Source: Paraburkholderia sp. BCC1884
GTDB taxonomy: Bacteria; Pseudomonadota; Gammaproteobacteria; Burkholderiales; Burkholderiaceae
Length of the DNA: 64,000 nucleotides
Direction of reading: 5' to 3'
NCBI RefSeq assembly: GCF_900996225.1
Contig: NZ_CAAJGL010000055.1
Location: forward strand, 91,526 to 155,525
In this document: positions 34,597 to 43,614 of the stretch, in pieces
Position numbering within the stretch: the stretch's first letter is position 1
How the letters are laid out: each line of letters opens with the position of its first letter
Position numbers and translations under genes: made by a program
Notes under the pieces: model-generated
Told to the model about the DNA's origin: nothing
The model's input: the letters and a program-made list of their open reading frames with translations, nothing else
Database searches by the model: none

Positions 34597-36027
34597 TTGC
34601 CCGTTTTTCACCCTGCCGTGGTGCCCCGAGTTGCGGCCGGAGTTGCGGCCCGACTCGGCGCCATCGTGCCGCTTTGTACGCTGCTCGTGAGCGGCTGCGC
34701 GTGGTATCACCGGGCGCCGCTCGCGCCGCAGGATACGTCGACCTCGGCCCGCTCGCTCGAACGCGTCCAGATCGATCCGTCGCGCATGCCGCTGCCGGAA
34801 CTCGCCGCGCATCGTTTCGATCCCGCCGACGGTCTCGACATCGACGAAGTCGCAATGCTCGCCGTCGCCAACAATCCCGATCTCAAGCTGGCCCGCGACG
34901 ACCTCGGCATCGCTCGCGCTCAAGCCTATTCGGCCGGCCTTCTGCCCGATCCGCAACTGAGCGTGTCGAGCGACTATCCGGGCGAACCCGGCACCACGCG
35001 CGCGTTCAGTTACGGGCTGAGTATCGACGTGATGGCGATCGTGCTGCGCAGCGCGAACCAGCACTCCGCCGACGCGACCGTGGCGAAAACCGATCTCGGT
35101 CTGTTGTGGCAGGAATGGCAGATCGTCGCTCAGGCGCGGCAACTGTTCGTCAAGACGCGCTTCCAGCAGGACACGCTGCCCTTGCTGCGGCAATTGCGCG
35201 ATCTTTCGCGCACACGTTACGAGCGGATGGCCGAAGCACATCGCGACGGCAACCTCACCGATGACACGCTGAGCGCCGCCCTCACCGCCTACGGCGACGC
35301 ACGCAGGCAAGCCACCGACGCCGAACGCGCAGCCGAGCAAACGCACCACGATCTGAACGCCTTGCTGGGACTCGCGCCCGACGTACAACTCCAGCTCGCG
35401 GGCAGCGAGCATATCGATCCGCTCGCCGACACGACGCTCGATGCGGCGCTCGCCCGACTCGCGCAGCGGCGCCCCGATCTGATCGCATTGCAAGCGGGCT
35501 ATGAAGCCCAGGAGCAGAAATATCGCGCGGCGATTCTCAGTCAGTTTCCCAGTCTCTCGGTGGGCTTCGTGCGAGCACGCGACACATCGAACATCTACAC
35601 CAGCGGCTTTCAGATCAACCTGAGCCTGCCGATCTTCAACCGCAATCAGGGCAACGTCGCGATTGAAAAGGCCACTCGCCAGCGGCTGCGCGACGAATAT
35701 CAGGCGCGCCTGAACCAGGCTTACGCGGATGTCGCCCACCTGCGCGCCGATGACACGATCCTCACGCGCCAGTTGCAGCAGACCGAAGCCGTGTTGCCCG
35801 ATGTCGATCTCGCCGCTCGCCACGCGGCCGCCGCTTATGCCGGGCATGACCTCACGCTCGGCGCCTATACCGATGCGCAAAACGCGTCGCTGACCAGACG
35901 CATCGACGTCGCGACGTTGCAGGAGTCGCTGGCCGAACAACGCGTCGGCTTGCAGGCGCTGCTCGGCAGCGCCATTCCCGACGCTTTCTGCTCCGCTCAA
36001 TCCTTCATCGACACTCATGCGAAATAG
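34597..36027 (+). CDS. TolC-family outer-membrane efflux lipoprotein
   Basis: A 476-residue outer-membrane channel of a tripartite RND pump. The signal ends in the lipobox LLVSGC, so it should be lipidated. Two similar halves follow with long helices; AVANNPDLKLARDDLGIARA and LAQRRPDLIALQAGYEAQEQKYRAAI begin each repeat, as in OprM/TolC proteins. The start is TTG at 34597 with CAGGAG at 34583-34588, eight bases before. The next gene starts within its last 11 bases. Confidence 0.88.
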   Translation: MPVFHPAVVPRVAAGVAARLGAIVPLCTLLVSGCAWYHRAPLAPQDTSTSARSLERVQIDPSRMPLPELAAHRFDPADGLDIDEVAMLAVANNPDLKLARDDLGIARAQAYSAGLLPDPQLSVSSDYPGEPGTTRAFSYGLSIDVMAIVLRSANQHSADATVAKTDLGLLWQEWQIVAQARQLFVKTRFQQDTLPLLRQLRDLSRTRYERMAEAHRDGNLTDDTLSAALTAYGDARRQATDAERAAEQTHHDLNALLGLAPDVQLQLAGSEHIDPLADTTLDAALARLAQRRPDLIALQAGYEAQEQKYRAAILSQFPSLSVGFVRARDTSNIYTSGFQINLSLPIFNRNQGNVAIEKATRQRLRDEYQARLNQAYADVAHLRADDTILTRQLQQTEAVLPDVDLAARHAAAAYAGHDLTLGAYTDAQNASLTRRIDVATLQESLAEQRVGLQALLGSAIPDAFCSAQSFIDTHAK

Positions 36028-37168
36028 TCTATTTTTAGCGCGGCGGACCATGCGCGAGCCGCGCTGGCGTCGCGCCGTTCTGGCGATTGCGTGTGCCTGC
36101 ACCGTGCTGCTGGTCGCCACCGCCGTTCACGTATCACAGGCCGCCGGCGCGCCTGCCCCGGCCAGTGGCGCCGACGATCGACCGGTGGTCGCCGTGCAGA
36201 CCGTGCATGTGCAGCGCGGCGTCATTGCGCAACCGGTGCGAGCCTACGGCATCGTCGCGGCCTCAGCGTCCAGTCTCGTGACGATCAATTTGCCCTACGT
36301 CGCCCGCATCGTGCAGATGCGCGTACAGACCGGCCAGACGGTGACGCGCGGCACGCCGCTCTTCGTCGTGCAGGCCGACCCCGCCGCCGTGCTCGCCGCG
36401 ACCCAGGCCAGCAGCACGGTGAGGCTCGCGCAAGGCGAGTTGGCGCGCACGCAATCGCTCTACGACAAGGGCCTTGCCACCCAGTCGCAACTGGCGAGCG
36501 CCCGCAAGGCTGCCGAGGACGCGCGGCAGGCGCTGGCCGCCGAGCATCAGACGGGCGTGACCAGCGGCAACAAGGTCGTGACGGCCCCGCTCGACGGCGT
36601 GGTGTTGCAGATGTCCGCGGCGCAAGGCGACCAGGTTCAGGCCGGCGCGGCGATCTTGCAGCTGGCCTCCGGCAGCGGCCAGGACGCGCGTGCCAATGTC
36701 ACTCTCGGCGTCGAGCCATCCGAGGCCGGCGCGATCCATCCCGGCGACGCCGTCGCGCTGCACGGCCTTTCCAGCCCGCTCGCAAAAGCGACGGCGGACG
36801 GCCGCGTGCTGCTGGTCGGCGGCTCGATCGACCAGCAGAGTCAACTCGTCGACATCGGCGCGACTGTGCCGCTCGCCCAAACGGCGTTTATTCCCGGAAC
36901 GCGCGTGAGCGCCGACATCGCAACCCGTAGCGGCACGCGCTGGATCGTGCCGCGCGCCGCAGTGCTGAAAGACGACCAGGGTGCGTACGTCTTTCAGATC
37001 GCGCCGCACAACAAGGCCCGCCGCGTGGCAGTCGACGTGCAGATCGAGAACGGCGATCGCTACGGTGTGGATGGTCTTCTCGACGCCACCCAGCCGCTCG
37101 TGGTCAGCGGCAACTACGAGCTGAAGGACGGCATGCCGGTGCGCACCGACCGGGGCACGGCGCAATGA
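36017..37168 (+). CDS. RND efflux periplasmic adaptor (membrane fusion protein)
   Basis: A 383-residue adaptor. An N-terminal membrane anchor (residues about 20-42) is followed by the HlyD-like barrel-sandwich segment, a short hairpin (LYDKGLATQSQLASARKAAED) and the beta-barrel and membrane-proximal domains (APLDGVVLQMSAAQGDQVQAGA). It joins the pump to the TolC-type channel in the periplasm. Its start overlaps the channel gene by 11 bases and its stop overlaps the pump start (ATGA). Confidence 0.9.
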   Translation: MRNSLFLARRTMREPRWRRAVLAIACACTVLLVATAVHVSQAAGAPAPASGADDRPVVAVQTVHVQRGVIAQPVRAYGIVAASASSLVTINLPYVARIVQMRVQTGQTVTRGTPLFVVQADPAAVLAATQASSTVRLAQGELARTQSLYDKGLATQSQLASARKAAEDARQALAAEHQTGVTSGNKVVTAPLDGVVLQMSAAQGDQVQAGAAILQLASGSGQDARANVTLGVEPSEAGAIHPGDAVALHGLSSPLAKATADGRVLLVGGSIDQQSQLVDIGATVPLAQTAFIPGTRVSADIATRSGTRWIVPRAAVLKDDQGAYVFQIAPHNKARRVAVDVQIENGDRYGVDGLLDATQPLVVSGNYELKDGMPVRTDRGTAQ

Positions 37169-40100
37169 ACTTCGGTCAATGGATGCAGATACACCGACGT
37201 TCGCTGCTCTTCGTGATCGCCTTGCTGGCGATCGCGGGCGCGCTGACCGCTTTCCGTCTACCGATTTCGCTGTTCCCGAACGTCGCGTTTCCGCGCGCGG
37301 TGGTGTCGCTCGACGCCGGCGACCGCCCCGCCGAACAGATGGCTACCCTCGTCACGATGCCGGTCGAGGAAGCGCTGCGGCGCGTGCCGAACGTGCGCGA
37401 CGTCGAATCGACAACGAGCCGCGGTGTCGCGGAAATCTCGATCAATTTCGACTGGGGCACGGACATGTCGCTAGCCACCTTGCAGGCGCAGTCCGCCATC
37501 AGCGAGATTCTCGCCACGCTGCCGCCGGGCACCTCGATGCAGGTGCGGCGCATGGATCCGACGGTGTTTCCCGTGCTCGCCTATAGCCTCACTTCACAGC
37601 GGCAGTCGCTCTCGGCGCTGCACGATCTCGCGCAATTCCAGATGCGGCCGTTGCTTTCTTCGGTGGAAGGCGTGGCGCGCGTCGACGTGACGGGCGGCGC
37701 GCAGGACGAGTTCGAAGTCGCGGTCGATCCCGCGCGGCTTGCCGCCTACAAGCTCTCGCTCGCCGATGTCTCCAGGGCGGTCGGCGCGAGCAACGTGCTG
37801 ATGGCCAACGGCCGTATTGAAGATCACGACAAGCTGTATCTCGTGATCTCCAACACCACCATCACGCGGCTCGATGAATTACGCAAGGTCGTCGTGTCGG
37901 CCGGCGGCGCGACGCAGATTCGCCTCGGCGACATCGCCACCGTGCGCCAGGGCGTCGTGCCGCAATGGATGCGCGTCACCGCCGACGGCCAGGACGCCGT
38001 GCTGCTGAACGTCTACCAGCAACCGGGCGCGAATAGCGTGGCCATGGCTCGGGCGATCCGCGCGAAGCTCGCCGACTTCCAGCATCAGATGCCAGCCGGC
38101 GTCCATCTGTCCAATTGGTACGACCAGAGCGAACTGGTGATCGCCTCGGCCACCAGCGTGCGCGACGCGATCATGATCGGCGTGGTGCTGGCGGCCTTGA
38201 CGCTGTTCGCGTTTCTGCGCAACTGGAAAATCACCGCGATCGCCGTCGCGCTCGTGCCGGTGGTGATGGCGGCGACGATCCTGTTGCTGAACGTCTTCGG
38301 CATGGGCTTCAACATCATGACGCTCGGCGGTATGGCCGCGGCGGTCGGCCTCGTGATCGACGATGCGATCGTGATGATCGAACACATCGTGCGGCGCATG
38401 CGCGAAGGCGGCGCGCGTGCGTTTCACGGCCGCGTGATGGCGGCGGCGCTCGAATTTACCCGGCCGCTGGCGGGTTCATCGGCGGCTACGCTGATCATTT
38501 TCGTGCCGCTCGCGTTTTTGTCCGGCGTGACGGGCGCGTTCTTCAAGGCCCTCTCGGTCACGATGGCGAGTGCGCTGTTCATTTCGTTTCTCGTCACGTG
38601 GCTCGCCGTACCGATCCTCTGCGACCGCTGGCTCAAACCGGAAGACGCGGAGGAACATGCCGACACCCGCTTCGCCACATGGATGAACCGGCGTTACGCG
38701 TGGCTGGTCGAGCGCGCCACCACGCGGCCCGTGCTGGTGCTGCCCGGCTTGCTGGCGCTCATCGCGGTGGCCGCGTTCGCGTTCACGCGAGTCGGCAGCG
38801 GCTTCATGCCGAGCATGGACGAAGGTGGTTTCGTGCTCGACTATCACACGCAACCGGGCACCTCGGTCACGGAGACCGACCGGCTGATGAGACAGATCGA
38901 AGGCATCATCCGCGCCAATCCGAACGTGGCGACTTACTCGCGTCGCACGGGAGCCGGGCTCGGCGGCGACCTGAACGAGCCGAACAAGGGTGACTTTTTC
39001 GTGCGCCTGAAGTCGGGCAATCGCGAGCCGATCGACATCGTGATGGAAGAAATCCGCTCGAAGATCGAGCGTCAGGTGCCGGGCGTGAGTGTCGAACTCG
39101 CGCAACTGATGGAGGATCTGATTGGCGACCTGACGGCGGTGCCGCAACCGGTTCAGATCAAGATCTATTCCGACGACCAGACCACGCTCGACACCACGGC
39201 GGCAAAAGTCGCCGCGCGGATCGGCAAGATACAGGGCGTCGTCGATGTGAACGACGGCATCAATCCTGCCGGCGACGCGCTCGAATTGCACATCCGTCCG
39301 GAAGCGGCCGCGGCCGAAGGGATGGACCCACAAGCGATCGCCCAGGCCGTGTCGGACATGGTCGAAGGCAGTGTGGCGACGCAGTTCCAGAGCGGGCCGA
39401 AAACGGTCGGCGTGCGCGTGCGGGTGGCGGGCGCGCTGAAGCTCACCGATACGCAACTGGGCCAGTTGCAGATTCGCGCGCCGGACGCTCACCTGTTCGC
39501 CCTGAATCGCGTCGCCGATCAGGTGACGATGACCGGCCAGCCGGAAATCAGCCGCGACAATCTGAAACGGATGGTGGCGGTGACCGCGCGCATCGACGGA
39601 CGCGATCTGGGTTCGACCATTGCCGACGTGCAAAGAACGCTGGCTGACAAAACCTTGCTGCCACGCGGTGTCTATTACGAGTTGGGCGGCTTGTACCAGC
39701 AACAGCAGATTGCGTTCAAGGGTTTGCTGAGTGTGTTCGGCGCGGCGATTGCGCTGGTGTTCGGCCTGCTGCTGTTTCTCTACGAGCGCTTTCGCGTCGC
39801 GCTGGCGGTCATGGCCATGCCTTTGCTGGCAGCGGGCGCGGTGTTCATCGGTTTGTGGATCACCGGCATCGAGCTGAACATTTCCGCGATGATGGGGATG
39901 ACGATGATCATCGGCATCGTGACCGAAGTGGCGATTTTTTATGTGTCCGAGTTGCAAGGCCTCGTGCGCGACGACGAGATGCCGTTCGCCGAGGCGCTGA
40001 TGGCCGCAGGCCGCAATCGCCTGCGCCCTATTGCGATGACGACGATCGCCGCGATTCTGGCGCTGTTGCCGCTCGCGTTCGCCCTGGGCCAGGGCTCGGC

Positions 40101-40215
40101 GATGCAGCAGCCGTTGGCGATCGCCATCATCTCCGGGCTGATCGTTCAACTGCCGCTGGTGTTGCTATTGCTGCCGGCCTTGCTGAAGCTGCTGATGAAG
40201 CAGCAACCGGTCTGA
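37165..40215 (+). CDS. RND efflux pump, inner-membrane subunit
   Basis: A 1016-residue RND transporter with 12 membrane segments and two large periplasmic loops. The N-terminal helix is SLLFVIALLAIAGALTAFRL, and the proton-relay segment is GGMAAAVGLVIDDAIVMIEH. The Asp-Asp pair there is typical of HAE-type pumps for organic molecules. Heavy-metal pumps carry a different pattern, so drug or metabolite export is more likely than metal export. Substrates cannot be read from sequence. It ends a three-gene operon facing a two-component system. Confidence 0.93.
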   Translation: MNFGQWMQIHRRSLLFVIALLAIAGALTAFRLPISLFPNVAFPRAVVSLDAGDRPAEQMATLVTMPVEEALRRVPNVRDVESTTSRGVAEISINFDWGTDMSLATLQAQSAISEILATLPPGTSMQVRRMDPTVFPVLAYSLTSQRQSLSALHDLAQFQMRPLLSSVEGVARVDVTGGAQDEFEVAVDPARLAAYKLSLADVSRAVGASNVLMANGRIEDHDKLYLVISNTTITRLDELRKVVVSAGGATQIRLGDIATVRQGVVPQWMRVTADGQDAVLLNVYQQPGANSVAMARAIRAKLADFQHQMPAGVHLSNWYDQSELVIASATSVRDAIMIGVVLAALTLFAFLRNWKITAIAVALVPVVMAATILLLNVFGMGFNIMTLGGMAAAVGLVIDDAIVMIEHIVRRMREGGARAFHGRVMAAALEFTRPLAGSSAATLIIFVPLAFLSGVTGAFFKALSVTMASALFISFLVTWLAVPILCDRWLKPEDAEEHADTRFATWMNRRYAWLVERATTRPVLVLPGLLALIAVAAFAFTRVGSGFMPSMDEGGFVLDYHTQPGTSVTETDRLMRQIEGIIRANPNVATYSRRTGAGLGGDLNEPNKGDFFVRLKSGNREPIDIVMEEIRSKIERQVPGVSVELAQLMEDLIGDLTAVPQPVQIKIYSDDQTTLDTTAAKVAARIGKIQGVVDVNDGINPAGDALELHIRPEAAAAEGMDPQAIAQAVSDMVEGSVATQFQSGPKTVGVRVRVAGALKLTDTQLGQLQIRAPDAHLFALNRVADQVTMTGQPEISRDNLKRMVAVTARIDGRDLGSTIADVQRTLADKTLLPRGVYYELGGLYQQQQIAFKGLLSVFGAAIALVFGLLLFLYERFRVALAVMAMPLLAAGAVFIGLWITGIELNISAMMGMTMIIGIVTEVAIFYVSELQGLVRDDEMPFAEALMAAGRNRLRPIAMTTIAAILALLPLAFALGQGSAMQQPLAIAIISGLIVQLPLVLLLLPALLKLLMKQQPV

Positions 40216-40231
40216 AGCACCGTCGTGCACG

Positions 40232-40262
40232 GGCGGGCGAGATTTCGACGATCTAGCCCGCC
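40232..40262. terminator. Possible bidirectional terminator hairpin
   Basis: GGCGGGC (40232-40238) and GCCCGCC (40256-40262) can pair between the convergent RND gene and hpnK; the right arm lies inside the hpnK 3' end. There is no good T-run, so the call is weak. Confidence 0.3.
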
Positions 40263-41077
40263 AGCACGTCTGCGAATCCCCCCAGTCTGATGCCCAATGC
40301 GCGAATCGCTGCGGCGACGCGCGGCGACAACAGGGCCTGCAATTCGTCGGCGTGCCGGTACTCCCGCATGCCGTGACTCAACGCGCGATCGCCCGCCAAA
40401 GCCGGATGACAGTAAATCTCCCCCACCCCTTGCGGCAGATCGGCCAGCGCGGCAAGCCACGCGGCCTCGTCCATCGCCCCGCTGCCGGCGATCCCGACTA
40501 CATAGTCGTTATGCACGACGCCGGCGCGATCGAGCCGGGCCCGCACCCGCGCGATCCACGGCCGCAGCCACAGCGGCGCGTTCGGTTCGAACGGCAAGCG
40601 CATGGCCCGCATGCCGTACTCGCGGCCGATCGCCAGGATCAGGCCGAGCACCGTGGGGTGCAGATGAAAATGCTTGTGCGTATTCACATGGTCGAGCGTC
40701 AGACCGGTTTTCGCAAAGGCTTCGAACTGCGCGCGAATCTCGCGTTCGAGTTGTCCGCGTACGTGCGGCAAACAGAAAAACCGCACGCCGTCGCGCACCA
40801 TGCTGTCGCCAAATCGTCCCTGCTTGTCGAGCAGATCGGCAATGGCTGCACGCGGCATGACGGCGTCGCCGTCGGCCAGCACCAGATGCAAGCCGACTCG
40901 CAAACGGGGCAAGGCACGCGCGCGCTCCACCGCGTCGCCTGCGGCCGGCGCGCCGATCATCAGGCTCGCCGTGCTCAGCACACCGTCGCGATGCGCGCGC
41001 TCGACCGCCAGATTCACGCGCGTGTGCAGGCCGAAATCGTCGGCGGTGACGATCAGGCCGCGGGGCTTAGCCACCAT
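40253..41077 (-). CDS. hpnK: HpnK, hopanoid biosynthesis deacetylase (ChbG/YdjC family)
   Basis: A 274-residue metal-dependent deacetylase of the YdjC fold. GLIVTADDFGLHTRVNLAVE at the N-terminus carries the metal-binding Asp pair. DHVNTHKHFHLHP gives the metal His cluster, and EIYCHPALAGD is also conserved. In the hopanoid pathway HpnK removes the acetyl group from the N-acetylglucosamine that HpnI adds to bacteriohopanetetrol. The ATG overlaps the last 11 bases of the preceding glycosyltransferase gene, so the two are coupled. Confidence 0.92.
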   Translation of the reverse strand: MVAKPRGLIVTADDFGLHTRVNLAVERAHRDGVLSTASLMIGAPAAGDAVERARALPRLRVGLHLVLADGDAVMPRAAIADLLDKQGRFGDSMVRDGVRFFCLPHVRGQLEREIRAQFEAFAKTGLTLDHVNTHKHFHLHPTVLGLILAIGREYGMRAMRLPFEPNAPLWLRPWIARVRARLDRAGVVHNDYVVGIAGSGAMDEAAWLAALADLPQGVGEIYCHPALAGDRALSHGMREYRHADELQALLSPRVAAAIRALGIRLGGFADVLAG

Positions 41078-42338
41078 CCGGGGCCTCCATCGCGTCGATG
41101 TCGATCGCGTTCAGTGCAGCGCCACGCGCAGAGGACGCGTTGATCGGCACACGCGCGCCACGCCACACCACGTGCGAACCGAAGGCGCTAGCGAGCCATT
41201 GCAACGCCAGCAAGGTATCGCGCAACGGCACGAGCGGCAGGTCGCGCCAGAAGGTGCGTTCATCACGCGCGGCGCGCAGATGCAGCAGCAAGCGGGCGCT
41301 GAAACCCGCCATCGTGCTCGCGGCACTCGTGCACGCGGGCCACAGGTGCGCGGCATCGAATGGCCCAGCCGCGAGGCTCGCGGTGAGCCACGCACCCGAC
41401 AGCAGCCAGGGCGTCGGGCATGTGATGAGCAGCGCGGAAAATCCCAGTGGATTGACCGAACGGATCGTGCGCAACCAGCGCGTCTCGCGCTGCCACAACG
41501 CGCCGAAGGTCGGCTCGATGACGTCGGTGGCCACGATCACGCGCGACAGCACCGTGCGTAAGCCGAGTGCACGGGCATGTTCGGCCAGCCAGTAATCATC
41601 GGCGAGGCAGTTTTTCAGGGCATCGAATCCGCCGATCCGCTCGAGCGTCGCACGCCGCAACGCGAGCGTCGCGCCGAAACCGAAACGACGCGAGCCCACG
41701 GCGTGGGCCACCCGCACCGAGGGCGCGAACCATTCGTTGATAAACAGCGCCCCCACGCGCGGCCAGAAACCGCCCACGCCCTGCGCGACGTAAAGACAGG
41801 TGACCACGCCGACGCCGGGATCGGCGAGCGGCGCGGCGACGCTATCGAGGTAATCGGCTTCGACGGCGATATCGCTATCGGCAATCACGATCACGTCATA
41901 ACGCGCCCGCTCCGCCATGTTGATGAGATTGCTGACTTTGAGATTGCTGCCGTGCACGCGCGTGTCGATGGCAAGCTCGATATCGCGCTGCGGGTACGCG
42001 GCCTGCAAGCGTCGCACGACGGCGATGGCGGGATCGTCCGGCGACGACACCCCCAGCACCAGTTGGAAGCGCCCGTGACGCTGATTGCAGAAAGTCCTGA
42101 GATTTTCGTAAAGACGCGGTTCGGCGCCACACAGCGGCTTGAGCACACTGACACCGATGTGAGCGAAGGCGCATTGCACGGGCGAGACCCGCACGCGAGC
42201 GCGGGCGGATTGGGCTGCGCCTCTGCGGCGCGAGCCGAAAAACGGCATGGCGACCGCCGCCAGCATGGCATATAGTGAAGCGCCGACGCAGCCCGCCAGC
42301 AAGACCCACTGACAGGCCGACAAACCGTGCGCCGCCAT
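41067..42338 (-). CDS. HpnI-like hopanoid glycosyltransferase, paralogue 2
   Basis: A 423-residue membrane glycosyltransferase of the ceramide-glucosyltransferase-like GT2/GT21 group. An N-terminal membrane helix is followed by SVLKPLCGAEPRLYENLRTF, HGSNLKVSNLINMAE, ADSDIAVEADYL (the DxD-like metal site), LADDYWLAE, and the RxxRW motif in QRETRWLRTIRS. Hydrophobic segments follow. It is clearly homologous to the second HpnI at 46253-47419, which has HELRW at the same place. It starts 15 bases after a membrane-protein gene and is coupled to hpnK. Its acceptor could be bacteriohopanetetrol or another lipid. Confidence 0.85.
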   Translation of the reverse strand: MAAHGLSACQWVLLAGCVGASLYAMLAAVAMPFFGSRRRGAAQSARARVRVSPVQCAFAHIGVSVLKPLCGAEPRLYENLRTFCNQRHGRFQLVLGVSSPDDPAIAVVRRLQAAYPQRDIELAIDTRVHGSNLKVSNLINMAERARYDVIVIADSDIAVEADYLDSVAAPLADPGVGVVTCLYVAQGVGGFWPRVGALFINEWFAPSVRVAHAVGSRRFGFGATLALRRATLERIGGFDALKNCLADDYWLAEHARALGLRTVLSRVIVATDVIEPTFGALWQRETRWLRTIRSVNPLGFSALLITCPTPWLLSGAWLTASLAAGPFDAAHLWPACTSAASTMAGFSARLLLHLRAARDERTFWRDLPLVPLRDTLLALQWLASAFGSHVVWRGARVPINASSARGAALNAIDIDAMEAPDGG

Positions 42339-42353
42339 CGCCCGCCGCCGCCG

Positions 42354-42707
42354 TCAGTGCAGTGCCAGCACGAACGGTCGGCCGCTCAGGCGCAGATGCA
42401 GCACGACCAGCCAGCGCCGCGGACAGTCCGGGTCGACGGTGACTGCCGGGGTCGCGCGGCCGGCCATCAGCGTTGCATGGCGTCTCTGAAGTGCGAGATC
42501 GAACGCCATATGCGCAACCTGACGGGTCAGGAGCACGCCGCCTAAAATGGCGGCGACCGCCAGCATGCGAAACGAAGTCGACCCGAAGGCATCTTGCGAC
42601 ACCGGCAATACCAGCAGCGCGAGACACACGAGCACCTCGGCGCACATGGCGGTGAGCGAGGCGACCATCAGATGCGCTCGCAGCATGTCGACGGTGACTG
42701 GCTTCAT
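42354..42707 (-). CDS. Small inner-membrane protein of unknown function
   Basis: A 117-residue protein with two strong hydrophobic segments, at residues about 14-36 (MVASLTAMCAEVLVCLALLVL) and about 46-62 (FRMLAVAAILGGVLL). A basic C-terminal half with PRRWLVVLHLRLSGR follows. Codon bias is good, and GAGGG precedes the ATG. It is the first gene of an operon with the hpnI paralogue and hpnK. No family is recognised; a role in hopanoid or envelope modification is inferred from position. Confidence 0.75.
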   Translation of the reverse strand: MKPVTVDMLRAHLMVASLTAMCAEVLVCLALLVLPVSQDAFGSTSFRMLAVAAILGGVLLTRQVAHMAFDLALQRRHATLMAGRATPAVTVDPDCPRRWLVVLHLRLSGRPFVLALH

Positions 42708-42868
42708 GGCGTGCCCTCAAGACTCGACGCAAGGCAGCGTGACGCTCACGCATTGCATCGAGGTGCTTACGATTGGATCGCGCGGAACCGGCGGCGTAAC
42801 AGTGCATCGCACTGCCCGCAAAAGCCTTCCCACCGCAATCTGCAATGCGGAAATCATATCGGGCGTAG

Positions 42869-42885
42869 CTGAAGGAAACCTTAAG
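42869..42885. promoter_or_regulatory. PmrA/QseB-like box, CTGAAG-N5-CTTAAG (copy A)
   Basis: The box lies in the 247-base gap between the divergent membrane-protein/hpnI2/hpnK operon and the response-regulator gene, 69 bases before the latter. The surrounding 19-base string AGCTGAAGGAAACCTTAAG (42867-42885) is repeated exactly at 48966-48984, upstream of hpnJ. It is a likely binding site for the regulator encoded next to it. Confidence 0.65.
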
Positions 42886-42954
42886 GTTGGAAGCGTATAA
42901 ATGTGTCCTGAACCCGCTGCAAAAGCGGCATAAAACACGTTCCCCAGGCAACCC

Positions 42955-43614
42955 ATGCGCGTACTACTCGTAGAAGATGACGACCTGATCGGCTGCGGCA
43001 TCGAAGCCGGATTGCGCCAGGCAGGCTTCACGGTCGACTGGGCACGCGACGGTCATCAGGCCGGCCTCGCCCTTCGCACCACCGCCTACGCGCTCGTGCT
43101 GCTCGACCTCGGCTTGCCGCGCATCTCGGGCATGGATCTGCTCAGGCAGGTGCGCCACGGCGGCAGCGACGTGCCGATCCTCGTTCTGACTGCGCGCGGC
43201 ACGGTCGTCGATCGCGTGGGCGGCCTCGAAGCGGGGGCGGACGATTACCTCGGCAAACCCTTCGATCTGACCGAACTGATCGCGCGTTGCCGCGCGCTTC
43301 TGCGCCGCGCCCAGGGCCGCAGCGTCGAGCTGATCCGCTATCAGGATCTGACCGTCAATCCCGCCGCGCAAACCGTCGAAGCCGGCGGCGCACGCGTGCC
43401 GCTCACCTCGCGGGAATGGGCCATCCTGATGCAGTTGCTGACCCATCAGGGTATTCCGCAGTCGCGCTCGCGACTCGAAGAAAGCCTGTATGGCTGGCAG
43501 GAAGAAATCGAAAGCAATGCAATCGAGGTACATGTGTCCAATCTGCGCAAGAAACTCGGCGCCAAACTGATCCGGACGGTGCGTAATATCGGCTACGTGG
43601 TGGAGAAAGAATGA
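42955..43614 (+). CDS. OmpR-family response regulator (PmrA/QseB type)
   Basis: A 219-residue regulator. The receiver domain has EDDD near residues 7-10, the phosphorylated Asp in LVLLDLGLPRISG at about residue 51, LTARG and GKPFDLTEL. The winged-helix domain from about residue 125 has LTVNPAAQTV and SNAIEVHVSNLRKKLG. It is related to the regulator at 33723-34385 but not identical. Its stop overlaps the kinase start (ATGA). Its position between two hopanoid operons that share its predicted box suggests that these are its targets. Confidence 0.93.
   Translation: MRVLLVEDDDLIGCGIEAGLRQAGFTVDWARDGHQAGLALRTTAYALVLLDLGLPRISGMDLLRQVRHGGSDVPILVLTARGTVVDRVGGLEAGADDYLGKPFDLTELIARCRALLRRAQGRSVELIRYQDLTVNPAAQTVEAGGARVPLTSREWAILMQLLTHQGIPQSRSRLEESLYGWQEEIESNAIEVHVSNLRKKLGAKLIRTVRNIGYVVEKE

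Noticed and set aside
37165..40215. Heavy-metal (CusA-type) assignment of the RND pump
   Set aside because: The fourth membrane segment has the Asp-Asp pair of organic-substrate pumps, not the metal-pump pattern.
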